IMG/VR virus record: IMGVR_UViG_3300036817_000312
Location: 1 to 38,287 of that record
Reading direction: 5' to 3' (one strand)
Origin: a virus
DNA: 38,287 bases
The notes beneath the pieces are model-generated. The model did not search any database. It was given only the letters and a program-made list of their open reading frames with translations, and was not told where the DNA came from. Both the position numbers and the translations under genes were made by a program. Below are positions 19,342-27,357 of the stretch, in pieces (positions within the stretch are counted from its first letter, which is position 1; each line of letters starts with the position of its first letter).

Positions 19342-21153
19342 ATGGATCTAGCTAAATTCCGGCGCAGCTGCGGCGAGTGCTCTGATGAAGAACTAGTCAA
19401 AGCAGTCGCTGCGATCGACCCCAGTGTCGAGGTGCCTGATCAGGCCAAGACCTGGATCTGGGCCCTGGTTAAACGTCTCTTGGACACTGAGCGTTATGCG
19501 CTGGCCGGGATGGTGCTATGGGGCCCAGCGCTCTTTAACGCCGGGCCGAAGGCAGTCCAGCAGCTGCTCAAGTTCGTTCGCTCAACCCAGAACATGATCG
19601 TGCTGGGCGCAGCCGCTATGGGGAAGACCTACACGTTGATCTGTTACTGTCTCCTAGACTGGCTCCGGGATCCTGAATACACAGAGATTAAAATTATCAG
19701 TACGACCGGCGGCCACGCTAAGAGCCAATCCTTTTCTACGCTCCAGCGGCTGTATCAGGCGGCAATCATTCCGCTGCCGGGTTTAAGCATGGACGGTTTC
19801 GTTGGCCTGAACCCAAAGGATAGACACTCTGCGATCACACTAGTTGCCATTCCCCAAGGCGAGGACGGGCGAGGGGTCTTGCAAGGGTTTCACCCGGTCC
19901 CGCGCTCGCGACCTCATCCGATGTTCGGAGCGATGTCGCGGGTCCGGGCGCTCTTGGACGAGGCCGAAGAAATCCCGGTCGGGGTTTGGGAAGGCGTTTC
20001 CAACTTGCTCGCGAGCGCCTGGGGCGCAGAAGCAGTCAAGGTGGCCTGTGCTACTAACCCGCGTGATGTGACCTCGAAACTGGCCCAGCTGGCTGAACCG
20101 ACCAATGGCTGGACTACGCTCAACATGGACACTGACAAGGAGTGGGTTAGTGCTGAGCGCTGGAACGTGTTGCGCCTGGATGGGATCGAGTGTGAGAACG
20201 TGGCCCAGCGGGAGTTAATTTTTCCCGGTTTCTTGACATGGGACGGCTATCAGAAGTTCGCGTTGGAGCTGGGCGGCCAAAGCCCGAAGTACCTGACCTT
20301 TGGCCGCGCCATGTACCCACTTAGCGCGCTGCAGAATACGCTGATTCCCTACAGCCTGCTAGAGGCCGTGATCGGCCAGTTCATTTTTGATCAACGCACA
20401 GTCGGCTGTAGCGGGATCGATCTAGCCTTCGAGGGCGGAGATCGGATCATCGTATTCGTCGGCAAGTACGGGCGCGCGATCGGGTTTCAGCCCCTGAAAG
20501 GCCAGCCGGTCTTGTGGAAAAAGCCACGGTACTGTGTCCAGGCCGATCAGTACTATGAGATGCCCAAAGAGCGAACGATCGCGCTGGCTAGTTCAATCGA
20601 GATCCGGCTCAAGGGGCTCCAGATCCATCCTGATTGGACTACTTGCGACCGTACCGGGGTGGGCACCGGCGCGCATGACGCATTGTGCGAACAGTGGAGC
20701 CCGATGGTGCGCGGAGTTATGTGGGGCGCAGAGGCGGGTGCGTACAAGATCCTGGCTGATGATCACGATTACTCAGTCGAAATCTATGATGGGATTACCA
20801 CTGAGATGTACGCTCGGGTGCGGAAATTCTTGGAGTTCGGTTTTTTGGCTTTTCATCCGCAGATATTGACCGCGCAGCTCTTTAAAGAGCTTTCTGGCCG
20901 CCGGTATCAGCCTGCGCCTAAAGGACCCTCAGGCAAGCCCAGGATACGGCTCGAGCCAAAGAAGGAGTTTAAGAGACGCTTGGGCTGGTCGCCTGACATC
21001 GCCGATGCGCTTGTGATGCTGGTGCACGGCGCTGCTATCAACGGGCCGGAAAAAGCGACGATGCTGGGTAGTAACCGGCAAGCACCCAGGCCCGATTCCA
21101 ATATCGGTATTCGTGAGAAATGGGCTACGATCGACTTCAGCAGCGAAATCTAA
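19342..21153 (+). CDS. terL: Terminase large subunit
   Basis: This is a 603-aa protein. Walker A-like LGAAAMGKTYT is at about residues 88-98, and Walker B-like RVRALLDEAEEIP follows at about 200-212, for the packaging ATPase. The C-terminal half carries an RNase H-like nuclease: GIDLAFEGGDR (motif with a catalytic-type Asp), DRTGVGTGAHDALCEQW, and SPDIADALVMLVHG near the end. The order ATPase-nuclease and the length match phage TerL. The start ATG 19342 gives MDLAKFRRSC; no good Shine-Dalgarno is visible. Confidence 0.85.
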   Translation: MDLAKFRRSCGECSDEELVKAVAAIDPSVEVPDQAKTWIWALVKRLLDTERYALAGMVLWGPALFNAGPKAVQQLLKFVRSTQNMIVLGAAAMGKTYTLICYCLLDWLRDPEYTEIKIISTTGGHAKSQSFSTLQRLYQAAIIPLPGLSMDGFVGLNPKDRHSAITLVAIPQGEDGRGVLQGFHPVPRSRPHPMFGAMSRVRALLDEAEEIPVGVWEGVSNLLASAWGAEAVKVACATNPRDVTSKLAQLAEPTNGWTTLNMDTDKEWVSAERWNVLRLDGIECENVAQRELIFPGFLTWDGYQKFALELGGQSPKYLTFGRAMYPLSALQNTLIPYSLLEAVIGQFIFDQRTVGCSGIDLAFEGGDRIIVFVGKYGRAIGFQPLKGQPVLWKKPRYCVQADQYYEMPKERTIALASSIEIRLKGLQIHPDWTTCDRTGVGTGAHDALCEQWSPMVRGVMWGAEAGAYKILADDHDYSVEIYDGITTEMYARVRKFLEFGFLAFHPQILTAQLFKELSGRRYQPAPKGPSGKPRIRLEPKKEFKRRLGWSPDIADALVMLVHGAAINGPEKATMLGSNRQAPRPDSNIGIREKWATIDFSSEI

Positions 21154-21249
21154 AAACCCTGTCAAATTATTTTTTCTCTCCTCTGGGGATCGGCTTGAAA
21201 AGGGGCTTTACGGGCGATTTGCCATTTTGCGAAATGGTATATTACCCTC
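21154..21249 (+). promoter_or_regulatory. Promoter region with CCATTT...AAATGG dyad
   Basis: Between TerL and the gene at 21250 lies the dyad CCATTTTGCGAAATGG followed at once by TATATTACC and the ATG. The TATATT box would serve as a -10, and the dyad would overlap the spacer, a common repressor-site layout. The T-rich stretch near 21168-21178 may also end the terL transcript. Confidence 0.45.
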
Positions 21250-21477
21250 ATGCAAGCAAACAAATTAGTCTTCCATGAGAGCGGCACATTCTCGGTTCGG
21301 ATCAATGGTAGATGGCGCACCCGAGTTAGGAAACTCTACCCAGCTGAATACCTCGCGCTACCCTACCCTGACCGGGAACGGTTAGTCCGGGCCGAGTTCG
21401 AACGGAGCCGGTCACTGATCATTGGGCACAAGCCACTGGTGGTAAAGAACCGATCCAAGCGTTGCGCATCGGCATAA
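21250..21477 (+). CDS. Small basic protein
   Basis: This is a 75-aa protein, MQANKLVFHESGTFSVRINGRWRTRVRKLYPAEYL..., rich in Arg/Lys and predicted to be beta-rich, with a nucleic-acid-binding look. The last codons and the stop (KRCASA) are encoded within a copy of the ATGCGCAACGCT/CGGCATAATGCCG repeat. This shows the repeat has inserted at, or been adopted as, the gene end. The start again has ATGCAAGCAA. No family was recognised. Confidence 0.55.
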   Translation: MQANKLVFHESGTFSVRINGRWRTRVRKLYPAEYLALPYPDRERLVRAEFERSRSLIIGHKPLVVKNRSKRCASA

Positions 21478-21501
21478 TGCCGTGATGCTAGCGTTGCGCA
21501 T
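21458..21501 (-). repeat. Intergenic repeat pair with dyad
   Basis: The reverse complement of the 7325-type repeat occurs at 21458-21469, directly followed by CGGCATAATGCCG (21470-21482), and a second copy of the 13-bp core lies at 21489-21501. A further stem, GGGAGCG (21514-21520) with CGCTCCC (21540-21546), follows. The region separates the convergent genes 21250-21477 and 21613-22191 and may hold bidirectional terminators. Confidence 0.55.
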
Positions 21502-21612
21502 GAATAATTATGTGGGAGCGCCCGGATGGAAATTCGCGTCGCTCCCTGCGCAGGTTATTCGGGCCATGTTAGCAACCCGGCGACACTCGTGCGCTTGTCG
21601 CTAGCATGAGAA

Positions 21613-22191
21613 TTAACTATGCGGATTGAGCGGATTAACCTCTGGCGGCGGCACTGGCCCCGGCTGAGGCTTATCACTTTGCGGTGGGAAATACCCCCAG
21701 CCATAATCCGGGTGGTACCCCCAGCCGCCTTCGGGCGGCGGTGGTTTAGCTCCGCCATCAACTGGTGGCTCCGTTGGCGGCGGAGTCGGGATCACTATCG
21801 GGTGCGCCGGATGGCCGGGACTGGGCCAGATTCCGGGAGGCGCTCCACCAGGGGCAATCGGATGAGCCGGATGGCCGGGGGAAGGCCAGATCCCTGGCGG
21901 CGGTCCCCCTGGAGCAATCGGATGGCTCGGATAAACCGGCAGATAAATCGGATGTGACGGAACCCCCGGCGCAATCGCGTCCGGTGGAACGATAACAATC
22001 GGATGACTGGGCGCTCCCGGTCCAGGCCAGACCTCCGGCGGCGGGCCTCCCGGAGCGATGGGGTGGGCTGGATGGCCTGGACTGGGCCAGATCCCAACCG
22101 GGGGCTCAGTCGGAGGTTGGATGGGTCCGGGGCCAGCCCAGATATCGGGCGAGTAAATCTTGCCCACAATAACGGCGTCTAGCTGTGGCAT
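21613..22191 (-). CDS. Proline-rich repeat protein
   Basis: This is a 192-aa protein starting at ATG 22191. Residues 10-150 consist of about six imperfect repeats of GIWPSPGHPAHPIAPGGPPP type. It ends with an aromatic GGWGYHPDYGWGYFPP and a Pro-rich tail. The composition implies an extended, unstructured linker or filament, similar to low-complexity structural proteins near phage head or tail genes. The function is unknown. It is on the minus strand between two plus-strand blocks. Plus-strand frames here are Arg/Met-rich shadows. Confidence 0.65.
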   Translation of the reverse strand: MPQLDAVIVGKIYSPDIWAGPGPIQPPTEPPVGIWPSPGHPAHPIAPGGPPPEVWPGPGAPSHPIVIVPPDAIAPGVPSHPIYLPVYPSHPIAPGGPPPGIWPSPGHPAHPIAPGGAPPGIWPSPGHPAHPIVIPTPPPTEPPVDGGAKPPPPEGGWGYHPDYGWGYFPPQSDKPQPGPVPPPEVNPLNPHS

Positions 22192-22368
22192 ATATTTAAT
22201 CTTCTGTGTGGATTGTTAACTAACTTTGGTTTGTTAGTTTCGTTAGTTTTGTTAACTAGCTTTGCTTTGTTAACTGGTCGGCGTTGTTTAGGTTTACGGA
22301 GCGAGAGAGACAGGCTATAAGAGCCAGTTGGAAAGCGTTCCCTGTTCTCTCCTGTTTAAAAGCCATTC
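22192..22368. promoter_or_regulatory. Divergent AT-rich regulatory region
   Basis: The region holds several TTGTTAACT/TTAGTTTTGTTAACT words (22210-22280), an obvious direct-repeat cluster between the divergent genes at 22191 (minus) and 22369 (plus). It contrasts with the GC-rich coding sequence and probably carries the promoters for both. I could not assign individual boxes. Confidence 0.4.
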
Positions 22369-22632
22369 ATGCAATCAATTCCAGCATTTTCGAAAAAATC
22401 CTCTTCCGGGCCGACTGTCAGCGGGGGCGGCCAACGCAGTGGTTTTACCCAACATGTTAAGACCACCAGCGCAGGCAAAGGTAAAGCAGTCCCGCATATG
22501 GCAGCGACTTACCCGACCAAGAGTACCTCTGGCCATACCGGTGCCAAAGGCAAGATGAGCCACCCGGCGTTTAAGAGTCATTCCGGGCAGGCGGCAAAAA
22601 GCGTCCCAGCGTTCTCTAAGAAAAAAATCTAA
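22369..22632 (+). CDS. Basic Ser/Gly/Lys-rich small protein
   Basis: This is an 87-aa protein, MQSIPAFSKKSSSGPTVSGGGQRSGFTQHVKTTSAGKGK..., Lys-, Ser- and Gly-rich, with the PAFSKK motif near both ends (residues 5-10 and 80-85). No family was recognised. It is the first gene of the head module and directly precedes the Cys-rich gene at 22633, whose GTG follows its TAA at once. It may be disordered or DNA-binding. Confidence 0.6.
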   Translation: MQSIPAFSKKSSSGPTVSGGGQRSGFTQHVKTTSAGKGKAVPHMAATYPTKSTSGHTGAKGKMSHPAFKSHSGQAAKSVPAFSKKKI

Positions 22633-23271
22633 GTGGCAGTTGAGTTCGGCATCATCACTAGTGTGGTGCCTCCTGGCTCCTGGCATTACCCGCAACTTCT
22701 TTCCACTGGTCAGACAGTCAGGATCGCCTCACACTCTTTCGAGCAGCTGTTAGTCGACATGCTCGACTTCCGCCGCAGGCACCTCGAGCTATGTGGCGGA
22801 GCCGCCAGTGCTACGATCGAGGCTGTCCGAGCCGATCTGAAAAGCTACATCTGCAAACACTTCCGGCAGAACTGCGCCGATAGCCCGACCAGTGCTGCTA
22901 TCACTGCCCGGGTCGGAATTGGCATCACCAACTATCAGCGTCCGATCGACCGCGCTGCCGACTGGTTAGCTAGAATTGGCCATCTTAGCGTCCAAAAAGT
23001 AGACCCTGCACTAGCTAGCCACCGGGCCCAGATTTGTGCGCAGTGCCCGCAGAACGTCCATTGGCAGACACCCTGCGGGCCTTGTAATGACAACGTCCTT
23101 GTTCGCACCCAGAATGCAAAAGGGAGTTTGCACACTCCCTATGATCGTTCCCTTGGAGCCTGCCGGATCTACGGCCATCTTAATGAGGTAGCGGTCTGGC
23201 TTTCCGACACCCATTCAGCTAGCGAACAGAAACCTCCTCCAATCTGTTGGAAAGCTCAAAACAATGGCTAG
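22633..23271 (+). CDS. Cys-rich protein of the head module
   Basis: This is a 212-aa protein from GTG 22633. The C-terminal half contains CAQCPQNVHWQTPCGPC (about residues 135-151) and then ...RSLGACRIYGH and PPICW. The CxxC, CxxC and paired Cys form a probable metal-binding fold (zinc or Fe-S). The rest is helical. It overlaps the portal start by 8 nt, suggesting coupled expression. It has no known function; phage head-module companions of this kind are usually unannotated. Confidence 0.65.
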   Translation: MAVEFGIITSVVPPGSWHYPQLLSTGQTVRIASHSFEQLLVDMLDFRRRHLELCGGAASATIEAVRADLKSYICKHFRQNCADSPTSAAITARVGIGITNYQRPIDRAADWLARIGHLSVQKVDPALASHRAQICAQCPQNVHWQTPCGPCNDNVLVRTQNAKGSLHTPYDRSLGACRIYGHLNEVAVWLSDTHSASEQKPPPICWKAQNNG

Positions 23272-25762
23272 TGATTCCATGACCGCCAGCTTTGGCGGCG
23301 AACAGCTAGGCCGGTTTAACTCGCCGGAATTTGAAACTGGAACCACCCAGGTAACCAACAAACCGATCGCTTCCGCTTACCAAGCCTTTGAAGTCTTTAA
23401 GCGGCTCGAGCGCGATAATCAGGCCCGGGCCAACCGTAACAAACTCATTGCCGACGCTTACAATGGCGGCAATCCCTTTGATCAAAAAAAACTGGATTCC
23501 AACAGCGAGGGCTGGCGTGCGAACTTTTCTACCCTGGTGTTGGCTACCTTCGTCGACCGAGTCACTCCGAGGCTCACCGATGCTGTACACGCCATGAAGT
23601 ACCTCACGGCCAGCCAGCTGCCCGACAGCTTTGTCGATGCCACCAATAAAACTCAAAAGTTCCGCGAACGGACGACCGAGCAGATTCGCAGCTGGAATGG
23701 GTGGATCGATTACACCGAACAGGTCGCTACCGAAAACGTCCTGTACGGTTACACAGGTGCCGTTCAAATGGATGAATACGAATGGCGACCCCAAACCTTC
23801 AGGCAAGAAGATCTTCTCTTTGACGAACAAACTCCCCAGTTGGCCGAGAAAGTCCCGGTGTTTTGCGTTAAGGCAAATTACTACATCCATGAGGCGGTCG
23901 CCATCATCGAGGACGCCGATGCCGCCGAGGAAGCCGGTTATAATATCGCCAATATCAAGGCGGCCATCGAGAAAGCGGCTCCTCCGTACGACAGCTTCGT
24001 CTATAACCCCCGCCAGCTGTCGGACATGGTCCGAGAAGGCAACCTGTATTACAGCTTTCACCGCTCATCGAAAATGATCGAAACCGCTCACGTTTTCGTT
24101 AAGTGTTATGATAACACCGTCGATCACTGGTGGGTTAATCGTAATGGTTCGAAGCGCTCTAATCAACCTAAGAGTCGATCACAAGCTCACCGACCAGCCT
24201 CTGATTCAACCGGCGATGAGCCAAGACAAATGGATGAGGACCCCTATGAGTTATTTTATGGAGAAGCGGTTGCTGTCGCCATGGACGATGTGATCACGCT
24301 TTTCAGTTTCCAGGCCGGAAACAATCGGCTCTTCGGGTCCAAGGGAATCGGGCGATTGCTTTATAACATCTCGCTGGCCCTCGAAAAGACCAGGATGGCT
24401 TTTGTAGACGCGATGTGGATCAGCGGGATGTTGGTCGGCCAAGCCGAGGAAGCAATCATTGGAAGACTGCAACCTCACATCAGATCGCCCTTCATGATCA
24501 TTCCTGAGGGCTTCGCAGTTATGGCCCAGCAGTTCCGGGTCGATATTAACAACTGGCTAGGCCTGGATCAGAAACTTCTTAATACCGCCGAGGTTATTGC
24601 TGGAGCGTTCCTTCCCGACCAACAGCAGATCAGCAACAACGGCCAACAGATCCAGACCGCTACTCAGTCATCGATCGATGTCGTTAAAGAGGAAGAGGTC
24701 AAGCAAGGCATGATGAACCGGTGGTGGGTCCAGTTCACTAAAGGCGTTAGCTCGATGCAACGGCGCATCTATTCCAAGACCAACCTGCGCGCAGCCATGG
24801 ACCAACGTAAGGCGCGGCTTAAGGCCGCCGACAGTGGTAAAAGCATGATCAATCGCGACCTCTACGATGCTATGTACGAGGTCGATCGCGATACCGACAA
24901 AGCCTTTGTGCGCGCCCCGGATTTTGGCCAAGCCGATCAGGTCAGTGTTGAGACTATTATCAAACTCTTAGATGACGGGCTTTCGATTCAGGAGATCATT
25001 ATGCTAGCGCACGAGCCCGCAACGGAGTTCACTAGTCACGCTGGCCGGGATGACGACATGATGTTTTTGCAGTTTTACCAGATGGCCAAAAACAATCCTA
25101 ACTTTGATCAATCGCGACTCGATGAACAAGCCGGAAACCGACTCATCGGATTTAAGGCAACCAAGGAACTGTTCGTTCCTCAGCCCAGTCAGACCAGCGA
25201 TATTGAGGCACAGCGGGCTCAGCAACTTGAGTGGACTACCATGCTGGGTGGAATCGGTGTGCAAGTTAGTCAACGCGATCCGCACATGCAGCATTTCCAA
25301 ACGCTTGTCCCGGCTGTTGCGGATCATCTCAAGATAGGCATGCAGATGCCGCCGGTGCAGGTGCCTAAAGACTTGCTCCAGGCCTGCAAACTGGGCACGA
25401 CCCATTGTGAAGCGCACCTGCAGGCTATGATGCAGCAGGGTGCTAATAAACGCCAGCTCAAGCCTCAAATCCTTCAGCTCAAGGATTTGGAGAAGATGCA
25501 CAATGAGCTAAACACTAAAGTTACCCAGGCCGAGATGCAGGCCGCCCAGATGCAGCAGATGGCCGCGCAGAATGGCGGAATCGCTGGTATGGCGATGGGC
25601 GGCGGTGGTCCCGGCGGTCCCGGAGCTGGTCCTTCTGGGCCCATGGGCCTGCCGATGGGCGGTAACGCTGCCGGTATGGGTGGCCCTGGCGGCGGGGGTA
25701 TGCCTGGGCTTGGTCAGAACGGCCAGATGGCCGGAGCAATGGCTGGAGGTGGAGGTGGATAG
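23264..25762 (+). CDS. Portal protein
   Basis: This is an 832-aa protein. A large alpha/beta body (EQVATENVLYGYTGAVQMDEYEWRPQTFRQEDLLFDEQTPQ at about 155-195, and GSKGIGRLLYNISLALEKTRMAFVDAMWISGMLVG at about 362-396) is typical of podovirus-like portal (connector) proteins. Long helices follow (RIYSKTNLRAAMDQRKARLKAADSG). The C-terminal 60 residues are Gly/Met-rich (GGGGPGGPGAGPSGPMGLPMGG). Size and position downstream of TerL support the call. Confidence 0.75.
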   Translation: MASDSMTASFGGEQLGRFNSPEFETGTTQVTNKPIASAYQAFEVFKRLERDNQARANRNKLIADAYNGGNPFDQKKLDSNSEGWRANFSTLVLATFVDRVTPRLTDAVHAMKYLTASQLPDSFVDATNKTQKFRERTTEQIRSWNGWIDYTEQVATENVLYGYTGAVQMDEYEWRPQTFRQEDLLFDEQTPQLAEKVPVFCVKANYYIHEAVAIIEDADAAEEAGYNIANIKAAIEKAAPPYDSFVYNPRQLSDMVREGNLYYSFHRSSKMIETAHVFVKCYDNTVDHWWVNRNGSKRSNQPKSRSQAHRPASDSTGDEPRQMDEDPYELFYGEAVAVAMDDVITLFSFQAGNNRLFGSKGIGRLLYNISLALEKTRMAFVDAMWISGMLVGQAEEAIIGRLQPHIRSPFMIIPEGFAVMAQQFRVDINNWLGLDQKLLNTAEVIAGAFLPDQQQISNNGQQIQTATQSSIDVVKEEEVKQGMMNRWWVQFTKGVSSMQRRIYSKTNLRAAMDQRKARLKAADSGKSMINRDLYDAMYEVDRDTDKAFVRAPDFGQADQVSVETIIKLLDDGLSIQEIIMLAHEPATEFTSHAGRDDDMMFLQFYQMAKNNPNFDQSRLDEQAGNRLIGFKATKELFVPQPSQTSDIEAQRAQQLEWTTMLGGIGVQVSQRDPHMQHFQTLVPAVADHLKIGMQMPPVQVPKDLLQACKLGTTHCEAHLQAMMQQGANKRQLKPQILQLKDLEKMHNELNTKVTQAEMQAAQMQQMAAQNGGIAGMAMGGGGPGGPGAGPSGPMGLPMGGNAAGMGGPGGGGMPGLGQNGQMAGAMAGGGGG

Positions 25763-26023
25763 ATGACTAAACCCGGTATCGCATGGCAGCCCGGCGAAGC
25801 CGCTGCAATCAACGAATTCCTCAACAGTCCAGTGGGCCAGAAATGGCTGGACGTCCTGTTAACCCGTAAACCCAAGATCGATCTCTCCAACACCGAGCGG
25901 GCAGGGATCACCGGCGCGTTCGCGGCGGGCTATGAAAGCTTCTTTAGCGAGATAGCCGCAACCCGCTACACGAGCGTGCGCGATAGCGCTGCAACCAAAG
26001 GGATCGATCCTACGCGAGATTAG
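25763..26023 (+). CDS. Small head-module protein
   Basis: This is an 86-aa protein, MTKPGIAWQPGEAAAINEFLNSPVGQKWLDVLLTRKPKI..., helical, starting directly after the portal stop (TAG then ATG). It lies between the portal and the scaffold-like gene, where many podoviruses encode a small head-associated protein. No family was recognised. Confidence 0.6.
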   Translation: MTKPGIAWQPGEAAAINEFLNSPVGQKWLDVLLTRKPKIDLSNTERAGITGAFAAGYESFFSEIAATRYTSVRDSAATKGIDPTRD

Positions 26024-26025
26024 CT

Positions 26026-27357
26026 ATGGCCGATCAACCTCCAATTTCAACCGAAGTACCCGAGACTGTCACCGTCGATACCGGCGCTGATAGCAAAAGC
26101 CTGGGTGATCTCAACACTGAGTTTGCCGACTTCTGGAAAGAACAGGATAGCGGCACTGAGTCAGTTGAGCCAGCACCGGCGGCCCCAGGTGAACCTACCG
26201 CAGGCCCAGCTCAGCAAACCAAAGAAACCAAAGAAACCAAAGAACCGAGGCCTGAACCGGTCGAGACCAAACCGGTTCAGCCCATCGAACCCAAAGCGCC
26301 TGAGCCTAAGGAGATCACTGACGAAGAGATCAATCGGATGACGCTGCCGCCGGACGCGCACCCGCGTCTGGTCGATGACTTCAAGAACGTCAAGAATCTC
26401 TGGTTAAAGGATCGGGTCGCAATGAAGGCCGAGCGCGAGAAAGCGGCCAAGCTCGATGCCGAGCTAGCTGAGGCGCGCAAAAACTCGTGGACCCCGGAGC
26501 AAAAAGCCGACTACGAACATGCGGCCAGTATCCGGCGCAGATTCGATTTTGTCAGTGATCCAGAGTTCATCCAAAAATATCACGCGCCAGTCCGCTCCAA
26601 GTTTGAGGGTATTTTAAACGAGGCGATCCAGTCGCTGCCCGATAAGGAAGCCGCCGTCGCCTGGGCCAATCACATCGCCCAAAACTATCAGCCTGACCAA
26701 CTTTCCAGAGACTGGTGGCTGAACTCGGTCATCGCCAAGGTGCCCAATGAGCTGGACCGAGCCGCGCTCTTAAATAGCGTCACCGATCTGATCAAGACCC
26801 AGCGGGAGCGCGACACCGAAATCCATCGCCGAACCCAAGACAAAAGCTCTTTCGAGAACTGGATTACCGAGAAGACCAATACTACCGCTGCACGGGTCCA
26901 GGAAGAGATCATGAGCGAGATCGGCGAACAGGAAAAGCGCATCGGGGAGGTCCTCCCGCGCGATCCCGAGGCTGCCAAGACCGCTGAGGAACGTAGTGCG
27001 ATCGTGGCTCATAACGAACGCTTCACCAAGCTCAACAACCATTTCGTTGAGACAATGAAAGATATCAGTAGCCAGGGTCCGCGCGCCTGGGTCCGAGCTA
27101 GTGTCCAAGCCACTCGAGCGATGTATTTGGACATGCAGCTTTCCGAAGCCCAGGAAGAACTCAAAAGCCTCAGGGCCGAGCGCGACCAATACAAGAGTGA
27201 ACTGGATAAGATCGCCGGTGCCCGGCGGCGGATTTCGCATACGTCCGGTACCCCACCGGCCAGTAGCACACAAAAGAAAAATGGAAGCCTATCCATCAAG
27301 GATCTCGACGTGAGAAAGGCCCTTGATAACTACGACTGGGGAGACACTAACCGATGA
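26026..27357 (+). CDS. Scaffold-like structural protein
   Basis: This is a 443-aa protein. It has an acidic, Pro/Glu/Lys-rich N-terminus (residues 1-110, with TKETKETKEPRPEPVETK repeats). A helical middle (NLWLKDRVAMKAEREKAAKLDAELAEARKN at 123-153) and long coiled-coil-like helices to about 400 follow. Position after the portal, charge and coiled-coil content fit a scaffolding protein. The usual neighbour, the major capsid gene, is not found directly downstream, which lowers confidence. Confidence 0.55.
   Translation: MADQPPISTEVPETVTVDTGADSKSLGDLNTEFADFWKEQDSGTESVEPAPAAPGEPTAGPAQQTKETKETKEPRPEPVETKPVQPIEPKAPEPKEITDEEINRMTLPPDAHPRLVDDFKNVKNLWLKDRVAMKAEREKAAKLDAELAEARKNSWTPEQKADYEHAASIRRRFDFVSDPEFIQKYHAPVRSKFEGILNEAIQSLPDKEAAVAWANHIAQNYQPDQLSRDWWLNSVIAKVPNELDRAALLNSVTDLIKTQRERDTEIHRRTQDKSSFENWITEKTNTTAARVQEEIMSEIGEQEKRIGEVLPRDPEAAKTAEERSAIVAHNERFTKLNNHFVETMKDISSQGPRAWVRASVQATRAMYLDMQLSEAQEELKSLRAERDQYKSELDKIAGARRRISHTSGTPPASSTQKKNGSLSIKDLDVRKALDNYDWGDTNR

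Noticed and set aside
23306-24061. 251-aa minus-strand ORF under the portal gene
   Set aside because: Antisense to a strongly supported portal gene. The composition mirrors the codon complement of the portal frame.
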